Assembly (NCBI GenBank): GCA_037178855.1
Contig: JASJZC010000005.1
Location: forward strand, 6,386,001 to 6,450,000
Reading direction: 5' to 3'
Source of the DNA: Oscheius sp. JU75
Taxonomy: Eukaryota; Nematoda; Chromadorea; Rhabditida; Rhabditidae
Length of the DNA stretch: 64,000 bases
Positions 25,234 to 36,425 of this stretch are shown piece after piece. The notes beneath the pieces are model-generated. The model saw only the letters and a program-made list of their open reading frames with translations, did not search any database and was not told the origin of the DNA. Each line of letters begins with the position of its first letter. Position 1 is the first letter of the stretch. The position numbers and the translations under genes were made by a program.

Positions 25234-27022
25234 CTTGGTCAGTTAAAGTATTGAAGACCCTGAAATTTTTCTGAAGAAGTGTGATAAATTTCAATACCTT
25301 ATGAGAGTATTATGAGTCGGTTTTATCTACCCTGTCATATGTGTAGCAACCTGAAAGAAAACAATTATTTGAGTCACTAATGGAGAACATCTCGAACGAA
25401 AGTGACAAACAGGATATGGAGTAATTTGATCCGTTAGGAAGCACTGGATCAAGAGAGACGTAGACTTCGAATTAGGTCGACTAAGAGTTTTTTTCTTGGT
25501 TTTCCTTTGTTTAAAATTGTTTTCCAAACGCAAAGGAACATATTTTTGTTGTTAGAAAAAGTTATTTTCTTAGATTCCACGCTTCAATGATTTCAAAACA
25601 AAACTAAAATCGATTTCTAGGGTGCAATAAAGATAAGTAATGGAAATAACTTACAGTGACTCATAACTGTTATTAGGAGCATTAAAATGCTGTTGACTTT
25701 AAACTGGGTTAAAATTAGTTCAGGGGCGTCTGAAAAAAAATAGCATATGGCTTGGTACGTGGGGCAGACTGATCGTAGAAATGAAAGTCGGGATGACGTA
25801 CGTTCAGAAACGAGTTCAGATGGAACTAATTGAGGCGACACGCGTTCCATTTTTTGTGAATGACTCGTGTGGAAAGTCAATGAGCAGTAGAGTGTGTGGA
25901 GGAGGAAATCGATCTCACTCTTACTTGAACAAAAGTCATAAAATTGGGACAACTCGTTGGGACGAAATGTGACCGGGATAAACGACCTCGCGAGGACAAC
26001 AAGCACAATCAAATCAGATGATTTTTCTTTGTTGTTTCAAAAAGACGCTCCCTGTTTTTGTGTTCATTCTAACACGTAGTGCTCACCTTTCCGTTCACTA
26101 TGGTCAAACCTTTTTAGGATTTGAGAAATGCAAAATCGAAAAAGCTCCAGAAACCAAATTGTATGGATAGTGACCACTGATGTCGGACTGACAAAAACGT
26201 GTTGGAAGGTATAATTTATTCGGCAAACACCTGTGTTCCGTCCGAAACAACAGCCGAGGCAAAGAGGAGGAGAGGTGAATAAATCAGGAGAGCAACGAGC
26301 TCTCTCCCTCTCACAATGAATTTGGAAAAGACGAGGAAGAAAGACGCGAGAGGGCTCTTCCAATAAAGCGAATATTGCGAGGGAGAAGAGAGCCTTGATT
26401 CGGCGAGATTCACTACACAAAAACTTGGCAACAGACCAAAAGGAAGTTATGAGATAAATGAGCGCAGAGTAGCTACTTCAACCAAGGTCGTGTTTGAGAA
26501 CAGACTCTCGAAAAATGCTTATAATGCACTCTGATCACCGCCAATTTCTTGGCGTAATATTTTGCAGCGTGTGCATATCAATCTGACTCATTGTATGTTT
26601 TAGCATGCGCTCAGAATGTTGTTTTCGGCAGTTTAGTGAATGAGTAACAGATTCAATTGAACTTTCAAACTCTAAAGGTCCTGCTTATACAAGTAACTTG
26701 CTCGTTTATTAGCTCTAATGAAAATGATCCTAGAACAAGCCCTAGGGGGAACAAATTGTACGACGGGGTTCAGAAGGACAGGCTGACGGCTTCGGTTGCC
26801 TAGAAATAGGATGCGAAAGCGGGCTAAAAAGACAAAAAGGAGAAGTTGACGTCTCGTCGCTGACTGACGTCAATTATGAAGAGAACGCGGAAACACGAGA
26901 CGCTTAGGGCATCTGATTATTACCCGAATTGGGGAGAGGGAAGGTGACTGGATAGAGACTCGAATGGGAAAGGGATGATTGGGCGAGATCATTGTGTGGT
27001 CAGTGGAAGATGATTACAGGGT
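25234..27022. other. Long intergenic region
   Basis: No supported gene is seen in about 1.8 kb between the PDZD8-like promoter and the 3' end of the ephrin. Open frames at 25617-26431 lack a plausible ATG and any domain. The palindrome tgacgtca at 26865-26872, a CREB/ATF-type site, is the only notable motif. Confidence 0.5.
26846..26873. promoter_or_regulatory. Paired CRE-like motifs in inverted repeat
   Basis: The sequence holds ttgacgtc at 26846-26853 and its exact reverse complement gacgtcaa at 26866-26873. The second overlaps a full tgacgtca palindrome. This is the core bound by CREB/ATF bZIP proteins. It lies just 3' of the ephrin gene, so a regulatory role is only a guess. Confidence 0.3.
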
Positions 27023-29274
27023 TCAGAGCAGTATGTACAATGTGACGAGAACGAATAGAAGAGGACTGAGAGAGCCTGAATTGCTTTGCTTGTTGATTTT
27101 GGGAAACATAGACTCGCCTGTACTCATGACCACGTCTTCTTTTATCGCTTTCGGATGAGGACGCGGGAAAATGTACTGCTCCTCGGGGGAGTGCATCTCT
27201 TCCAGTTTCTCAGTAAAGAATTCGTAGCTGATAGGAATCGGCTCGGCTAGTTCCTTGTTCTTGTCGAATTTGTATGACTTTCGCAGCTTTTCGTTGAGAT
27301 CCTTGCCTGAAAGGCCATCGTTAAACACACATTCATCCTACCTTTACAATTGGCATTTGATGTCTGTTACACATGTCAACTCTAATCTGGGATAACACTT
27401 GACAATGTGTGTGGCCTTTTCTGTCAAGTGTTATCCCAGATTAGAGTCAACAAGTTAGAAGAGTCGAACAGTTCAGTGATAGTACTGAGTCGCTCCGCCA
27501 GGAGCGTAAGCGACTAGTCTCAGTATTAGCACAGTTAGAGAGTTTCCTTAATTATAATCCTAATCAATTTTTGCGCTCTTTCAAATTTGGAAACTCTTGT
27601 ATTCGATGGACTTCAACAATTAGGAAGTTTCTAGATTTGTTTCTAAAAAAAAGTTCCAAAAGAAAAGAATAAAAAGAGGTCTACAAAAAGGCCTCTCCAC
27701 AATAACGGGACGTCGTCGAAGCAGCAGTAGAAAACACCCGATACTCGACCACGAACCCAGACTACAGTGTGGAAGAGGACCGATATGGCCGTCTCGTCAA
27801 CAAGGAGAAGAGACTCGTCTGGCCATCGAAGAAGCAGATGTCGAGCAAGAATTTCAAGCAGTTCCTGACCACAGCTCCAGCACCCGGAGAGCCAGAACAC
27901 TATCCGGACTCGCTGAGTGAGAAGCGTCCCATGTCGGAGCAGTGTCTGAGTTTCCACGAAAAGTAGAACTACGGCAAGGAGAACGACGACGTGTTCCTTG
28001 GTACTGCCACCGCAGATGAAGCTCGACAGAAGGTGCTCGAAAGAACAAACTACTCTCTCTACTACCGTCTCGATGGCAAGATGCAGACGGAGTTGCCTCT
28101 CTTCTTGGCCTAAAAGAGGAGCAACGGACAAACATACCACTTCCCTAGGAGCAGCTATCGTCATGGCGACAAAATCCACAGCGAGTTCTACTGGCACGTG
28201 GATGCCGGCCGAGAGGAAAGCAGTCGTCAGTTTACCAGTCTGTCCGATCTCGTACTACCATCCCTTCAGATACTACGATCCGATCTCTGGCCAAATCGAG
28301 ACCTTCCCCTTCTTCTATTAAATACGATACAGTATATATCTGTTTGGTCAGTCCCTTTGTCCACTTTCCTTGACTTCTATGGTGTTCGAATGCAATTATA
28401 TCTACCTCCAAACTTCATAAAGGGTAACTCACTGATAGAGGGGTGAACATTCTTCTTCCAGAGAATCTCGTTGTTCTCCTCAATCAGATACAGCGTCCCA
28501 TCAGCCAGACCCTTCGATTCCAGTTCTAATCCGTTTAGTACTCCCTCCAGTGGCAGCTGTAAATTAGTACAGTCAGTGTACAAGATAAGACAGCTCACCG
28601 TTTCATGAAGCTCGAGGCTAACAGCCAGGCGCATGTTTTTGCTGAGGCAAAGACCGAACCGTTGAGACTGGAGTCCATCAATCAGACCAGTCGATGTACT
28701 AATGTAATAGACAGTTTCTTCGATTGGCGATTTCAAAGTTTTCAAAGGGACAGTGAAAGCCTTGTGTTGGCCATCACAACTGCCAACAAGCTCGGATCCA
28801 TCCAACAGAGTACATCTCTCGAAACTCTCCTTTGAGACTTGGTAGACGAGCGAGAACTCTCGGCTCTTTCTCTTCGGACAATGAAACTTGATGTAATCTC
28901 TAGCGGGAGCGGATATCTCGTAGTATCCGGGCGAGTCGATGGCCCCCTCGAACGTGTCGAACCTAAAAATATGCTCCTTCCAACTGTAAATAGCTCCTAT
29001 TCATTCCCAAAAGAAGCTAAAAACAACAACAGTTATCATGACGGAAACGTGACCTCATAAAGTGATTCGTTTCAGAGAAGTGCCTATCAGCTGGCTGCAA
29101 GCAATCGTTTTTTTTTTGCTGATCGGAAGACAAACTACAGCAAACTGGGAACAATGTTCATACTCAAGAGAACTTGACTTACAGCGTATTGGTAGAGTTC
29201 CAGTAGACGTGATGAGTGACTGAGGCATCAGTCAGTAGAATTTCGAGGGTCCACCAGAGGAAGAGCACCCTCAT
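27023..29274 (-). CDS. Ephrin, GPI-anchored type
   Basis: This is an ephrin, a cell-surface ligand for Eph receptor kinases in axon guidance and epidermal morphogenesis. The start at 29274 gives a signal peptide (MRVLFLWWTLEILL) directly followed by the receptor-binding domain opening HHVYWNSTNTLFDTF. It continues SPGYYEISAPARDYIKFHCP, REFSLVYQVSKESFERCTLL, GSCDGQHKAFTVPLKTL and ETVYYISTSTG. The expected cysteines are present (CP, RC, SC, LC). After the domain come LPLEGVLNGLELESKG and a charged stalk. The C-terminus is hydrophobic (SPLLFVLVTLYILL), as for a GPI signal. The intron between about 27312 and 28436 is 1.1 kb, far longer than usual here, and carries a hairpin repeat and a pseudogene. 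C. elegans has four ephrins (efn-1 to efn-4); I cannot say which this matches. Confidence 0.88.
27371..27457. repeat. Foldback hairpin repeat
   Basis: A perfect 26-base inverted repeat (27379-27404 against 27422-27447) with a 17-base loop forms a strong hairpin. The right edge carries acaagtta (27450-27457), the terminal motif of the element at 4656. That element's right end is a diverged copy of this hairpin. It lies inside the large ephrin intron. Confidence 0.8.
27483..27525. repeat. Second hairpin in the ephrin intron
   Basis: The inner stem cgctcc / ggagcg with loop gcca (27491-27506) is perfect. An alternative outer stem pairs 27483-27494 with 27509-27525 around a short bulge. The two folds compete. 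Function is unknown. Confidence 0.5.
27710..28321 (+). pseudogene. Intronless, broken SH2-like gene copy
   Basis: On the strand opposite the ephrin and inside its large intron, a protein-like frame runs about 600 bases without any intron, unlike every neighbouring gene. Readable blocks are VEEDRYGRLVNKEKRLVWPS, KNFKQFLTTAPAPGEPEHYP, then a stop (near 27966), NYGKENDDVFLGTATADEAR and TNYSLYYRLDGKMQTELPLF. After a second stop it continues NGQTYHFPRSSYRHGDKIHS, EFYWHVDAGREESSRQFTSL and, after a frameshift, YYHPFRYYDPISGQIETFPF. The NYSLYYR, FYWHV and FTSLSDLV blocks resemble an SH2 domain, a family expanded in nematodes. Lack of introns plus two stops and a frameshift suggest a retrocopy. The SH2 identification is moderate; the pseudogene status is stronger. 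Confidence 0.65.
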
Positions 29275-31219
29275 CCTGAAGAGAGAAACTTTGAAAAGAA
29301 TATCAAAAACATAAGAGGACCAAAGATAATACAATGGAAACGGTAGCCGGCTAGCAAAGGAGCTATCTTTGACAGCTTGGGGTTTGATTAGCGGATTAGT
29401 TGCAAAAAATGGTGGCTCGTATCAAAGGAAAGAACGGCTGGTCGACCCCTAAAACTGTTTGCTTGAGCGAGACTCGTAAAATGTTGCCATTTAACAGAAG
29501 GGGCGAGGAAGGAATTAACTGAAAAAGGTACAAGGTGCATTGGTAAAAGACCGCCGTGATAGTGGTTTCGGGGCTCTTTGGCGCAGCAATTTACGGCGCC
29601 ATATAGCTGTATCTCGGTGCTCTTTAAGGCAGCAGCCTTTTCTTTCCTGAAAGATAAAAGAAACGACCGTGGAGAGAGTAACTCACAAACAGTTCGAGGA
29701 ATTCATTAGGAGACAAAAATGTGGAAGAGTCTCTCAAGAATATAAAAACGATCGTCATCGCTCGGAAGAGCGAGTCATCCCCGTCGGATGAGCAAGAGAG
29801 AAAGACGTGAGCAGTGACGATCAAAAAGAAATGGTCGAAAGGAACTGTCTGCAGAGAGAGAGAGAGAGAGAGAGAGAACCAAACGAAACAGCGCTCAGTC
29901 GGTTTGTTTTGGAAGGCATGAGGTTGATGAGAACGACACAGGGAGGATCTGTTATTTCTCTGGGATGCCGGACAAGTGTTATGAAACATTAGCTGCAAGC
30001 GAGAATACTGCTCCAGAGAGTACATATAAATATTTCCGTTTGAAAAAAAAGGGTGCAGTCCAGCACGGGAGGAGTTGTTTCATCCTGGACGGCCCGGGCA
30101 ACAAAGAGCGACGGACACGTTCCCATGACGAGTAACACGTGCGAAAAAAAAGTTTGAATGAAGAAGGACAAGAAAAGGAGACTGTCTTGTTTATTGGAAA
30201 CATCCGGAAGGAGACGAGTGGGTGGAAAACACAGAGTTGGTGAAGAATTTCGTTACAGGCTAGTCATTTTCAGAAAATAGCCTCCGATGTAAGAACGTGA
30301 GTCAGAGTATTATGCGACACACACAGTTACGAAAGGTGGGAGAGAAGGGCGAACAGATAGAAATGGGGAAAATGACAAAGCTACTCGTTCATGGGAAAGT
30401 GAGAAACTCGGGTGGGAAGATCAGAGTACATTTTGAAGTGATGCTAAAAATCGAAACTAGATAGCCTGTATCCGATTAGAGACAATGGGATGGCATTGAG
30501 ACGTTGACAAAAAATAAATCGGATTATTACCATTCGGTGTGGTCACTGATCGCGTAACTGTTTCAACTACCCGCGTATTTTATACTGCTATCTTTACATA
30601 TTGTGGAGATAGGAACAGAATTGGACTGCTAGGAATTTGAGGAATGCGCTTGTTTGACAGGTTTCGACCAGAAAAAAAGGCGAAACTGACTGGAGATGGG
30701 TGATGCGGCGAGCCTGATAACGAGACTCAGTGTGTCTATCAATGGACCCGTTTCGTGAAAATGGTTATTAAAAAGAGTTCCGTCGAACGGGAATCCAATT
30801 GGAGAAGAACCTAATAAAACTGGCTGCAGACTGGAGAGCAGTCTGGAAGCAGATGACCCGAAAAAGAACCACATGTGTCAAATGAATAAGTAACTCTCAA
30901 CTGAAGGACATTGACTCCCGGTTCTTTGATGTCATAGTGTAATTTGAACTTTTTCCAGAGGTTTTAGCTATTTTGAATGAACAGCCAGGCTCCCAATTGT
31001 CTAAACGGGCGGCAATTACTTTCGCACCCATTTCACTCTGTTTTGTTGTTGAAGGTCTGTGAGTTCTTTCTGCCTGAACCCAAATATAGGCCGCTCCTCG
31101 ATCTTTTGACACTTGCAAGCAGATCCAATGTCACGCTAATTGAACCGTGAAGAAGTTATTCCGAAAACTCATACTGCTTCCGAAATCAGAAGCTCATTCC
31201 GCAAAATAAGCTTTTACAG
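29275..31219. other. Intergenic region with a GA microsatellite
   Basis: About 1.9 kb with no supported exon. It includes a short (ga)n tract at about 29854-29876. It would contain the ephrin promoter and the upstream region of the small peptide gene. Confidence 0.5.
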
Positions 31220-31427
31220 ATGTTGCTCCTTGTTCTACTTGGTCTTCTTCTGGTTAATTCGACACTAACTGCCTACGTTCTTCCCGGTCATCTTCTGGAC
31301 TACGCCCTGTCCCAGCAGGTGAGAACAACGATTTTAAAGTAACTTCTTTCTTGAGGCTCGAAAAAGACATCCCGGACTGACGTGGACCGCTAGAGCACGG
31401 TTGAGCAAATGGGTAAAAGAAGTTTAA
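31220..31427 (+). CDS. Small secreted peptide precursor (56 residues)
   Basis: This gene is too short for usual ORF calling. Exon 1 (31220-31318) encodes a strong signal peptide, MLLLVLLGLLLVNSTLTA, followed by YVLPGHLLDYALSQQ. A 37-base intron (31319-31355, gtgaga to ttgag) joins in phase to exon 2 (31356-31427), which begins ARKRHPGLTW and ends WVKEV before a stop. An acceptor-like ttttacag sits directly before the ATG, as expected for a trans-spliced nematode gene. The ARKR site is a good proprotein-convertase cleavage sequence that would release a C-terminal peptide of 19 residues. No amidation glycine or known neuropeptide motif is present. Function is unknown, and the gene is inferred from structure only. 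Confidence 0.5.
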
Positions 31428-31941
31428 GCGTGTGGAAAGTTTGGTTTCAGACTCATCCGTCAGTTTTAACGGAATGGCCGGTTACACAGTGATCACTTTC
31501 AATAAAGTTTTACTTATAGTGATTTTTTTTCGACTGGAGACTTTTTAGCCGACGCATTAAAACAGTCCGCTTTCCTTTCCCACGCTTATAGAAAAAACTT
31601 CTAGTGTTATGAAACCAACTACGATGGCGTTCGTTGTTTTTTTTTTGTTCTGAGATAGAAGTGGTCAAGCTCTCGCCTGCATCCAGAGCCAAGACTTGGC
31701 ACCTGGTCACTTGCCCTGAAGGAATTTGTCAGTTTATGCTTTGTGATGACGAACGGTGACAACATCATCGTTCTTTGGTAGTAGAGAGGAAGATAACTTC
31801 GTGTTTACATTGGCTGTTTCTCTTTGGTAGTATTTACGAGCCATTGCAGACATTTTTAGACTCACGAGCTATTTTTGAACTTAATTTTGTCGTTCTGCCG
31901 TCCTCAACTTACGAATATCTCCAAGTTCCGATGTTTAAAAA
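31428..31941. other. Intergenic, no gene seen
   Basis: This is the spacer between the small peptide gene and the ankyrin-repeat gene. The open frame at 31775-31990 is not supported by splice signals or domain content. Confidence 0.45.
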
Positions 31942-34596
31942 ATGTCAAACAATTCTCGACGTCGTCGTAATAGCTGCAGCAGACCATTAAAGCCACTGGA
32001 ACAAGATATTGGCAAAGCCATCGCCCACCTGAAAGTCAAAGAGACCAAGGAAGCACAGGAGTATAGTAGTCAAAAGTAAGTTTGTTTTAGATACTCATAC
32101 TTTTCCGACTTGTTCAGCACAAATCCGGACGAGCCTCATAAGGTCAGAAAAGGGGAAGTCATCGAGACGGAAATCACCCAATGCGAAAAGGCTATAAAGG
32201 TTTTCTTCGTTTTTCAATAACTTTTTCTTTTTTATAGGAATCGATTTTGAAGAACAACGAGATTCTGAATTCCTTGAACGATCCAGACGATGTTCTCGCA
32301 GCCAAACTCACCGCTCCAATCGAAAGTAAGTCAAGTTGGAAGTTTGTTGAAGCTATCTTCAAAAGTTGTTTCCAGTTCCCATAGGTTCCTTTCAGAGTTC
32401 CGAAAGTTACAACCGGAGATGTCCAAACTGGGAAAGCAGCGATATGCTACCGCCTTGGAAAGGAGTCAACATCACAGAAAGACCCGAGTAGATACTACCA
32501 AGGCATATTTCAAGAAATCATGGAAAGATGGCCTGGTAGGTTTTTGATCTGAATACTTACAGTTTATAGAATGAGAGCTTAATGCGTATGCGCTCCCGGT
32601 ACGATTTCCGGAAACTGTCATACGACCAGAAAGAACAGTTGTTCAATGCTCTACCAATTCTGAATGCGGTCGAAGAGGGAGATGCTGACAAGCTGCACAT
32701 CTTTTTGGAATCGAAATGTGTCCACTATGCCAATGGGACCACTGGTAAAGCGTGTCCATGTGTTGGACTGACGACGATCTTCGACAAAAAGAGACGCGAC
32801 TTCGTAGAAGGAAACATCCTCGTTTTTGCAGGGGCCAATCTAAAATACCAGGTTCTTTGTTTTTGCCTATCTTTAAGTGTTAGCTCAGTTTCTCGAAGAT
32901 CTCATTATTCGGCTCGACACTACAAAGAACCAACATCTGGAAATGCTAATGCGAAATTGGCTACGCGATTATGACAAAATTCTACTGGAAGTATTATTTT
33001 ACGGTATGGATAGAATTTGGGAGCGAAACGTGCATTGTACCAGACAGCGAGCACGATGGATATGATCAGAACGACCAAACTATGACCCTTCAAGTTTTGA
33101 CGAATAGGCGTTACCGAACGCTGACTAACTTCTCTTGTTCTTATTCTCACATTTTTAGTTACCCGCACAAAAATGACTACCAGTGCTCTTCTGTTGATGT
33201 ATGTAATTATGATATTTAGATAGTTCTTTATTTAGCAAAGCTATTTATCGTACGCCACTTCGAATAAGCAATGGGCTGTCGTTGCGGACTTTCTCAGTAA
33301 CCTTGGAGTCGCTAAGGCTTGTCGAGAGCTCATTCCACAGTTTCTAGTGGATCTTGTCTACACCAGTGAGTTGAGAATAAGTCGTTAACGATGAGGTTTT
33401 AGAAGAAGCTGCCAATATTCGACGCATCTTGACCGATTTCTGGGTACCTTGGACCAACAGATTGTACGAGGACAAAAGGGAGACGCTTTCTGAGGCTGAT
33501 CGCAAATACCTTTGTTTCCCAACACTAATCGAGCAATATGGCATGAAGGGAGCAAACGGAGAGACGTGTTTTCATGCCGCAGTCTTAGTTGGGAACCGGG
33601 AAATTGTAAGTATTCTTTGTCATATTTTCGACCTGTATTCAAAAATTCAGTTTTCAACCGTCTTGAAAACGGTCAAGTCTGTTCTCAGCAGGTTTAAATG
33701 CCACGAATTGTTCTTACATGAATTTACCAACATGGAAGGACAGACTGCTTTGGATTTGGCCATTGCACTTGGTCAAAAGGAGATGGCTGAAGCGCTTTGG
33801 GAACATATGTACCGACCAGAGATCTTGACAAATAGTAGATTATTTGATACTGTAGGCGATTATGCCAATCTCCTGGATGGAAAGAAGTGAGTCAGATTCG
33901 AAAATTGAAGACGCACTGTTTCAGAGACTTGACTGGTCTTGTGCATCGGTTCATTCACAGTGTTCTGACACGAGTACAACCGGATTACAATGTGCGACTT
34001 GACAGAATAAATTTGGCATATGGACAGACTCCCATGTTGACCATTTTGGTCGTGCTGGAGGAGTTCGATCTCGCACACACACTTCTTAAGTACTACGGTC
34101 TCATGTTCAAATATGGTGTGAGTTTTTAGGCCAAAGTTACATTATCTTTTGACTGAAGAAATCTCATCAGGGAAGTTTAGACAGACCAATACATCCTTGA
34201 CGATTTGGACGGAGCCTTGACTCATTTTCCTCGTCGTTCCAGGAACAACGATTCTAAGGAAGAAGATGAGTTCATAAAGAAACGTTTGGACTTGTACGCT
34301 TGCTTACTGGCTGCCGGAGCGAGGTATCACGTGAGTATTAGACTTTTTCAAAAACTATCCTTGTGTTTTTAGCAACTGGGATCGAGCTTCAAGATACTCA
34401 AAGATTCTCATACCCAAGAGGACCTTGTACTCTTCTACAACGATTTTATGGCGGTAATTGCGCGCTCATCCTAGGAAACCTATAATTTCAGAATAAGAAG
34501 GAGGCCGCTAGAACGGGCATTACTCTCAACCACGTAGTTCCAGAAGTCTTTGAAGATGCTGCTGGAAATCTCAGATTGGGCTTTATTTCTCCTTGA
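31942..34596 (+). CDS. Ankyrin-repeat protein
   Basis: The start MSNNSRRRRNSCSRPLKPLE is followed by charged exons (EIRK-type helices), then RKLQPEMSKLGKQRYATALE, LPILNAVEEGDADKLHIFLE and a cysteine-bearing loop. The clear ankyrin repeats are NGETCFHAAVLVGNREIVSI (about 33557), MEGQTALDLAIALGQKEMAE (about 33733) and YGQTPMLTILVVLEEFDLAH (about 34018). The C-terminal exons give LDLYACLLAAGARYH and HVVPEVFEDAAGNLRLGF. There is no membrane helix, so this is not a TRP channel despite the ankyrin repeats. Around 32875-33230 the frame is uncertain and one or two exons may be mis-joined. Partners and role are unknown. Confidence 0.7.
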
Positions 34597-34794
34597 TAGC
34601 TCTTCACTTACGCTTGTCTTCATAACGATGCCTTCAATGTAACGGATTTCCCTTATAATAAACCAGTTTTCTTTGATACGTAACGTAAGAGCTGCAGAAA
34701 CTTCATATTCCAAACTTTCCGAAAATAAAAGTTCCCAAGTGTAAAACTGAATGAAACCAGTCTGTTCACAAAAGGGGAAAGGGTTCCAATTCCA

Positions 34795-35529
34795 ATGTTG
34801 ATAATTGCTTCCTGTTCTTGGCACCTACTATTTTCCACTTTTATACTTTTAAACATAGAAATGATTCGCCGTGGTCGGCGCCGTCTGAGGCCTTTCGAGG
34901 ACAATCTCCAGGCGGAGTACACCTTGTTTGATTCGATCAATCTGAAAGAGTTTCTGGAAGCCGTAAGTGCATTTTACTTCTCATTGTCAAGCATTTCCTC
35001 TCCAGACTGGCAGAATCGACAGTTCACAATCTGCATGCGAGTCGATGCTTGGAACCACCCTCAAAATATCTTACAATGGTGAAGCTGACCAATGGACCTT
35101 CAAATACTCTTTGGGGCTCGGTCTCTCCATAACATTTCGTCCGCATATACCTGAGTCGCACATGTCTTGGTATGGTCATGAGGAAGGTTTTTTCCCTTGT
35201 CAGCAAACAAAAGTCGAATTCAGGTGATGTCGTCATTCGAAGTCGGAGATAATTACTGGCTGGAAGATGAGCGCTGCTTCGAGGGACCAATCTCGGCCAA
35301 GACTGATTGGCGACTTACTGACTCACGTGAAACGCTCGTCATTACCACTCGGTGGCAGAGAATCTCGAATGAAGGGAATACGTTTGAGGGTAAAGGTAAG
35401 AGAAAGACCTCAATGCACGAGAAGAAGGAGAGCAAGAAGAACTTCTGCATTCGCTACTACAAACGTAAACGACATTTAGAGGGTCTCCCAGCTATTCCTA
35501 GAAGTCGCTCTCCGTCAAAGTATATGTGA
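34795..35529 (+). CDS. Secreted fatty-acid-binding-like protein
   Basis: The predicted protein fits the beta-barrel lipid-binding family (FABP/LBP). The first ATG at 34795 gives a signal-like start, MLIIASCSWHLLFSTFILL, then a basic stretch, RRGRRRLRPFEDNLQ. Family blocks follow: EYTLFDSINLKEFLEATGRI, LGTTLKISYNGEADQWTFKY, IQVMSSFEVGDNYWLEDERC and DWRLTDSRETLVITTRW, ending FCIRYYKRK. These correspond to the helix-lid start, central strands and the closing R-Y-R strand. An intron is needed between about 35119 and 35199 to keep frame; its exact donor is uncertain. An unusual lysine-rich insert, KGKRKTSMHEKKESKK, sits before the last strand, and the tail is extended past the usual end. Some C. 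elegans LBPs are also secreted. Confidence 0.55.
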
Positions 35530-35791
35530 TCTCATCCAAAAATAAGTCACTGTAGCACTTCAACACCTCCTTTTCACCCTCTGTTCGATATCTTTACACC
35601 CATCAATAAACCGGACAAAGTCGAAACACTGTTTCAATTGGGAAGGTTAGAGATACGTGTAGCTGATTATAGGCTGACCCAGAAGATTTTTTGAACTTTT
35701 CTGTTTGCAATCGATAACCGCTTCTTTGTTTTGGCACGTGGTTCTTATCTCTCTTTACCGCATTTTCCCACTTTCGCCCAACTTGATTGAC

Positions 35792-36364
35792 ATGTGGAAT
35801 TTGCAAGAACTGAGTGACTCTCTGGTACGGAACATCGTCGAGAAGGTGTTACTGTATCCTACCTTTTACGAACTGTGTACAGTTTATAGCTTGAACAACA
35901 GCCTGTGGTGAGCCTATACAGGACATGCAAATGGGGAAGTCAGATGGCTCAGAAGCACCGTCAGAGTGTACTAGACAACTATACTCTTCTAATTAACTTG
36001 GTCAAGAAAAGAGACTCCCTGCTGTCCCAGAAAAAATACGTAGGTTTGGGAGATCATAAAAAAAATCGAACCTGTTCAGAAGGGTCATGTGGAATCGAGG
36101 ATTCAACAGCTGGTAGGCTATATGAAACGTAGCAGGACTTTTCCGACAGAACCGTAAGTTTCTAAACCTTTTATAACGCAACTTTCGTCTCTCTTCAGGT
36201 CACCACGTACGTTAAGAATGAAAAGCGTGTCCTTTGGGGGCTGTCAGTATCGGCAAATCAAGCTGGAAGCAAGTGAAATCGAAGATGATGACGACAAAGA
36301 AAACATTGGAGACATCTTGGAGCAATTCAGCATTCAGGATACAATTATTGTAGAAAAGAAATGA
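35792..36364 (+). CDS. Unrecognised small coiled protein
   Basis: I do not recognise this gene. Exon 1 is MWNLQELSDSLVRNIVEK, followed by a 44-base intron. Then come LEQQPVVSLYRTCKWGSQMA and QSVLDNYTLLINLVKKRDSL, a helical, probably coiled-coil stretch. Further exons give KGHVESRIQQLVGYMKRSRT, SPRTLRMKSVSFGGCQYRQI and an acidic end with ASEIEDDDDKENIGDILEQF, closing VEKK. Total length is about 160-180 residues. There is no signal peptide or membrane helix. The acidic segment is partly duplicated downstream at 36589. The helical, charged look would suit a small structural or complex subunit, but that is only a guess. Confidence 0.5.
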
Positions 36365-36425
36365 AAATTTGTGGGACAAGAACTTGCGAATGTGGAGAAA
36401 AGGATGATCCGACACTGGCAGGGTA

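Noticed and set aside
27643-28197. A 184-residue minus-strand open frame within the ephrin intron
   Set aside because: It opposes the SH2-like relic, whose plus-strand frame shows clear protein blocks. The minus frame has no recognisable domain and does not fit the ephrin splice phases.
31942-34596. TRP channel (OSM-9/OCR type) because of ankyrin repeats
   Set aside because: No six-helix membrane region or pore follows the repeats before the stop at 34596.
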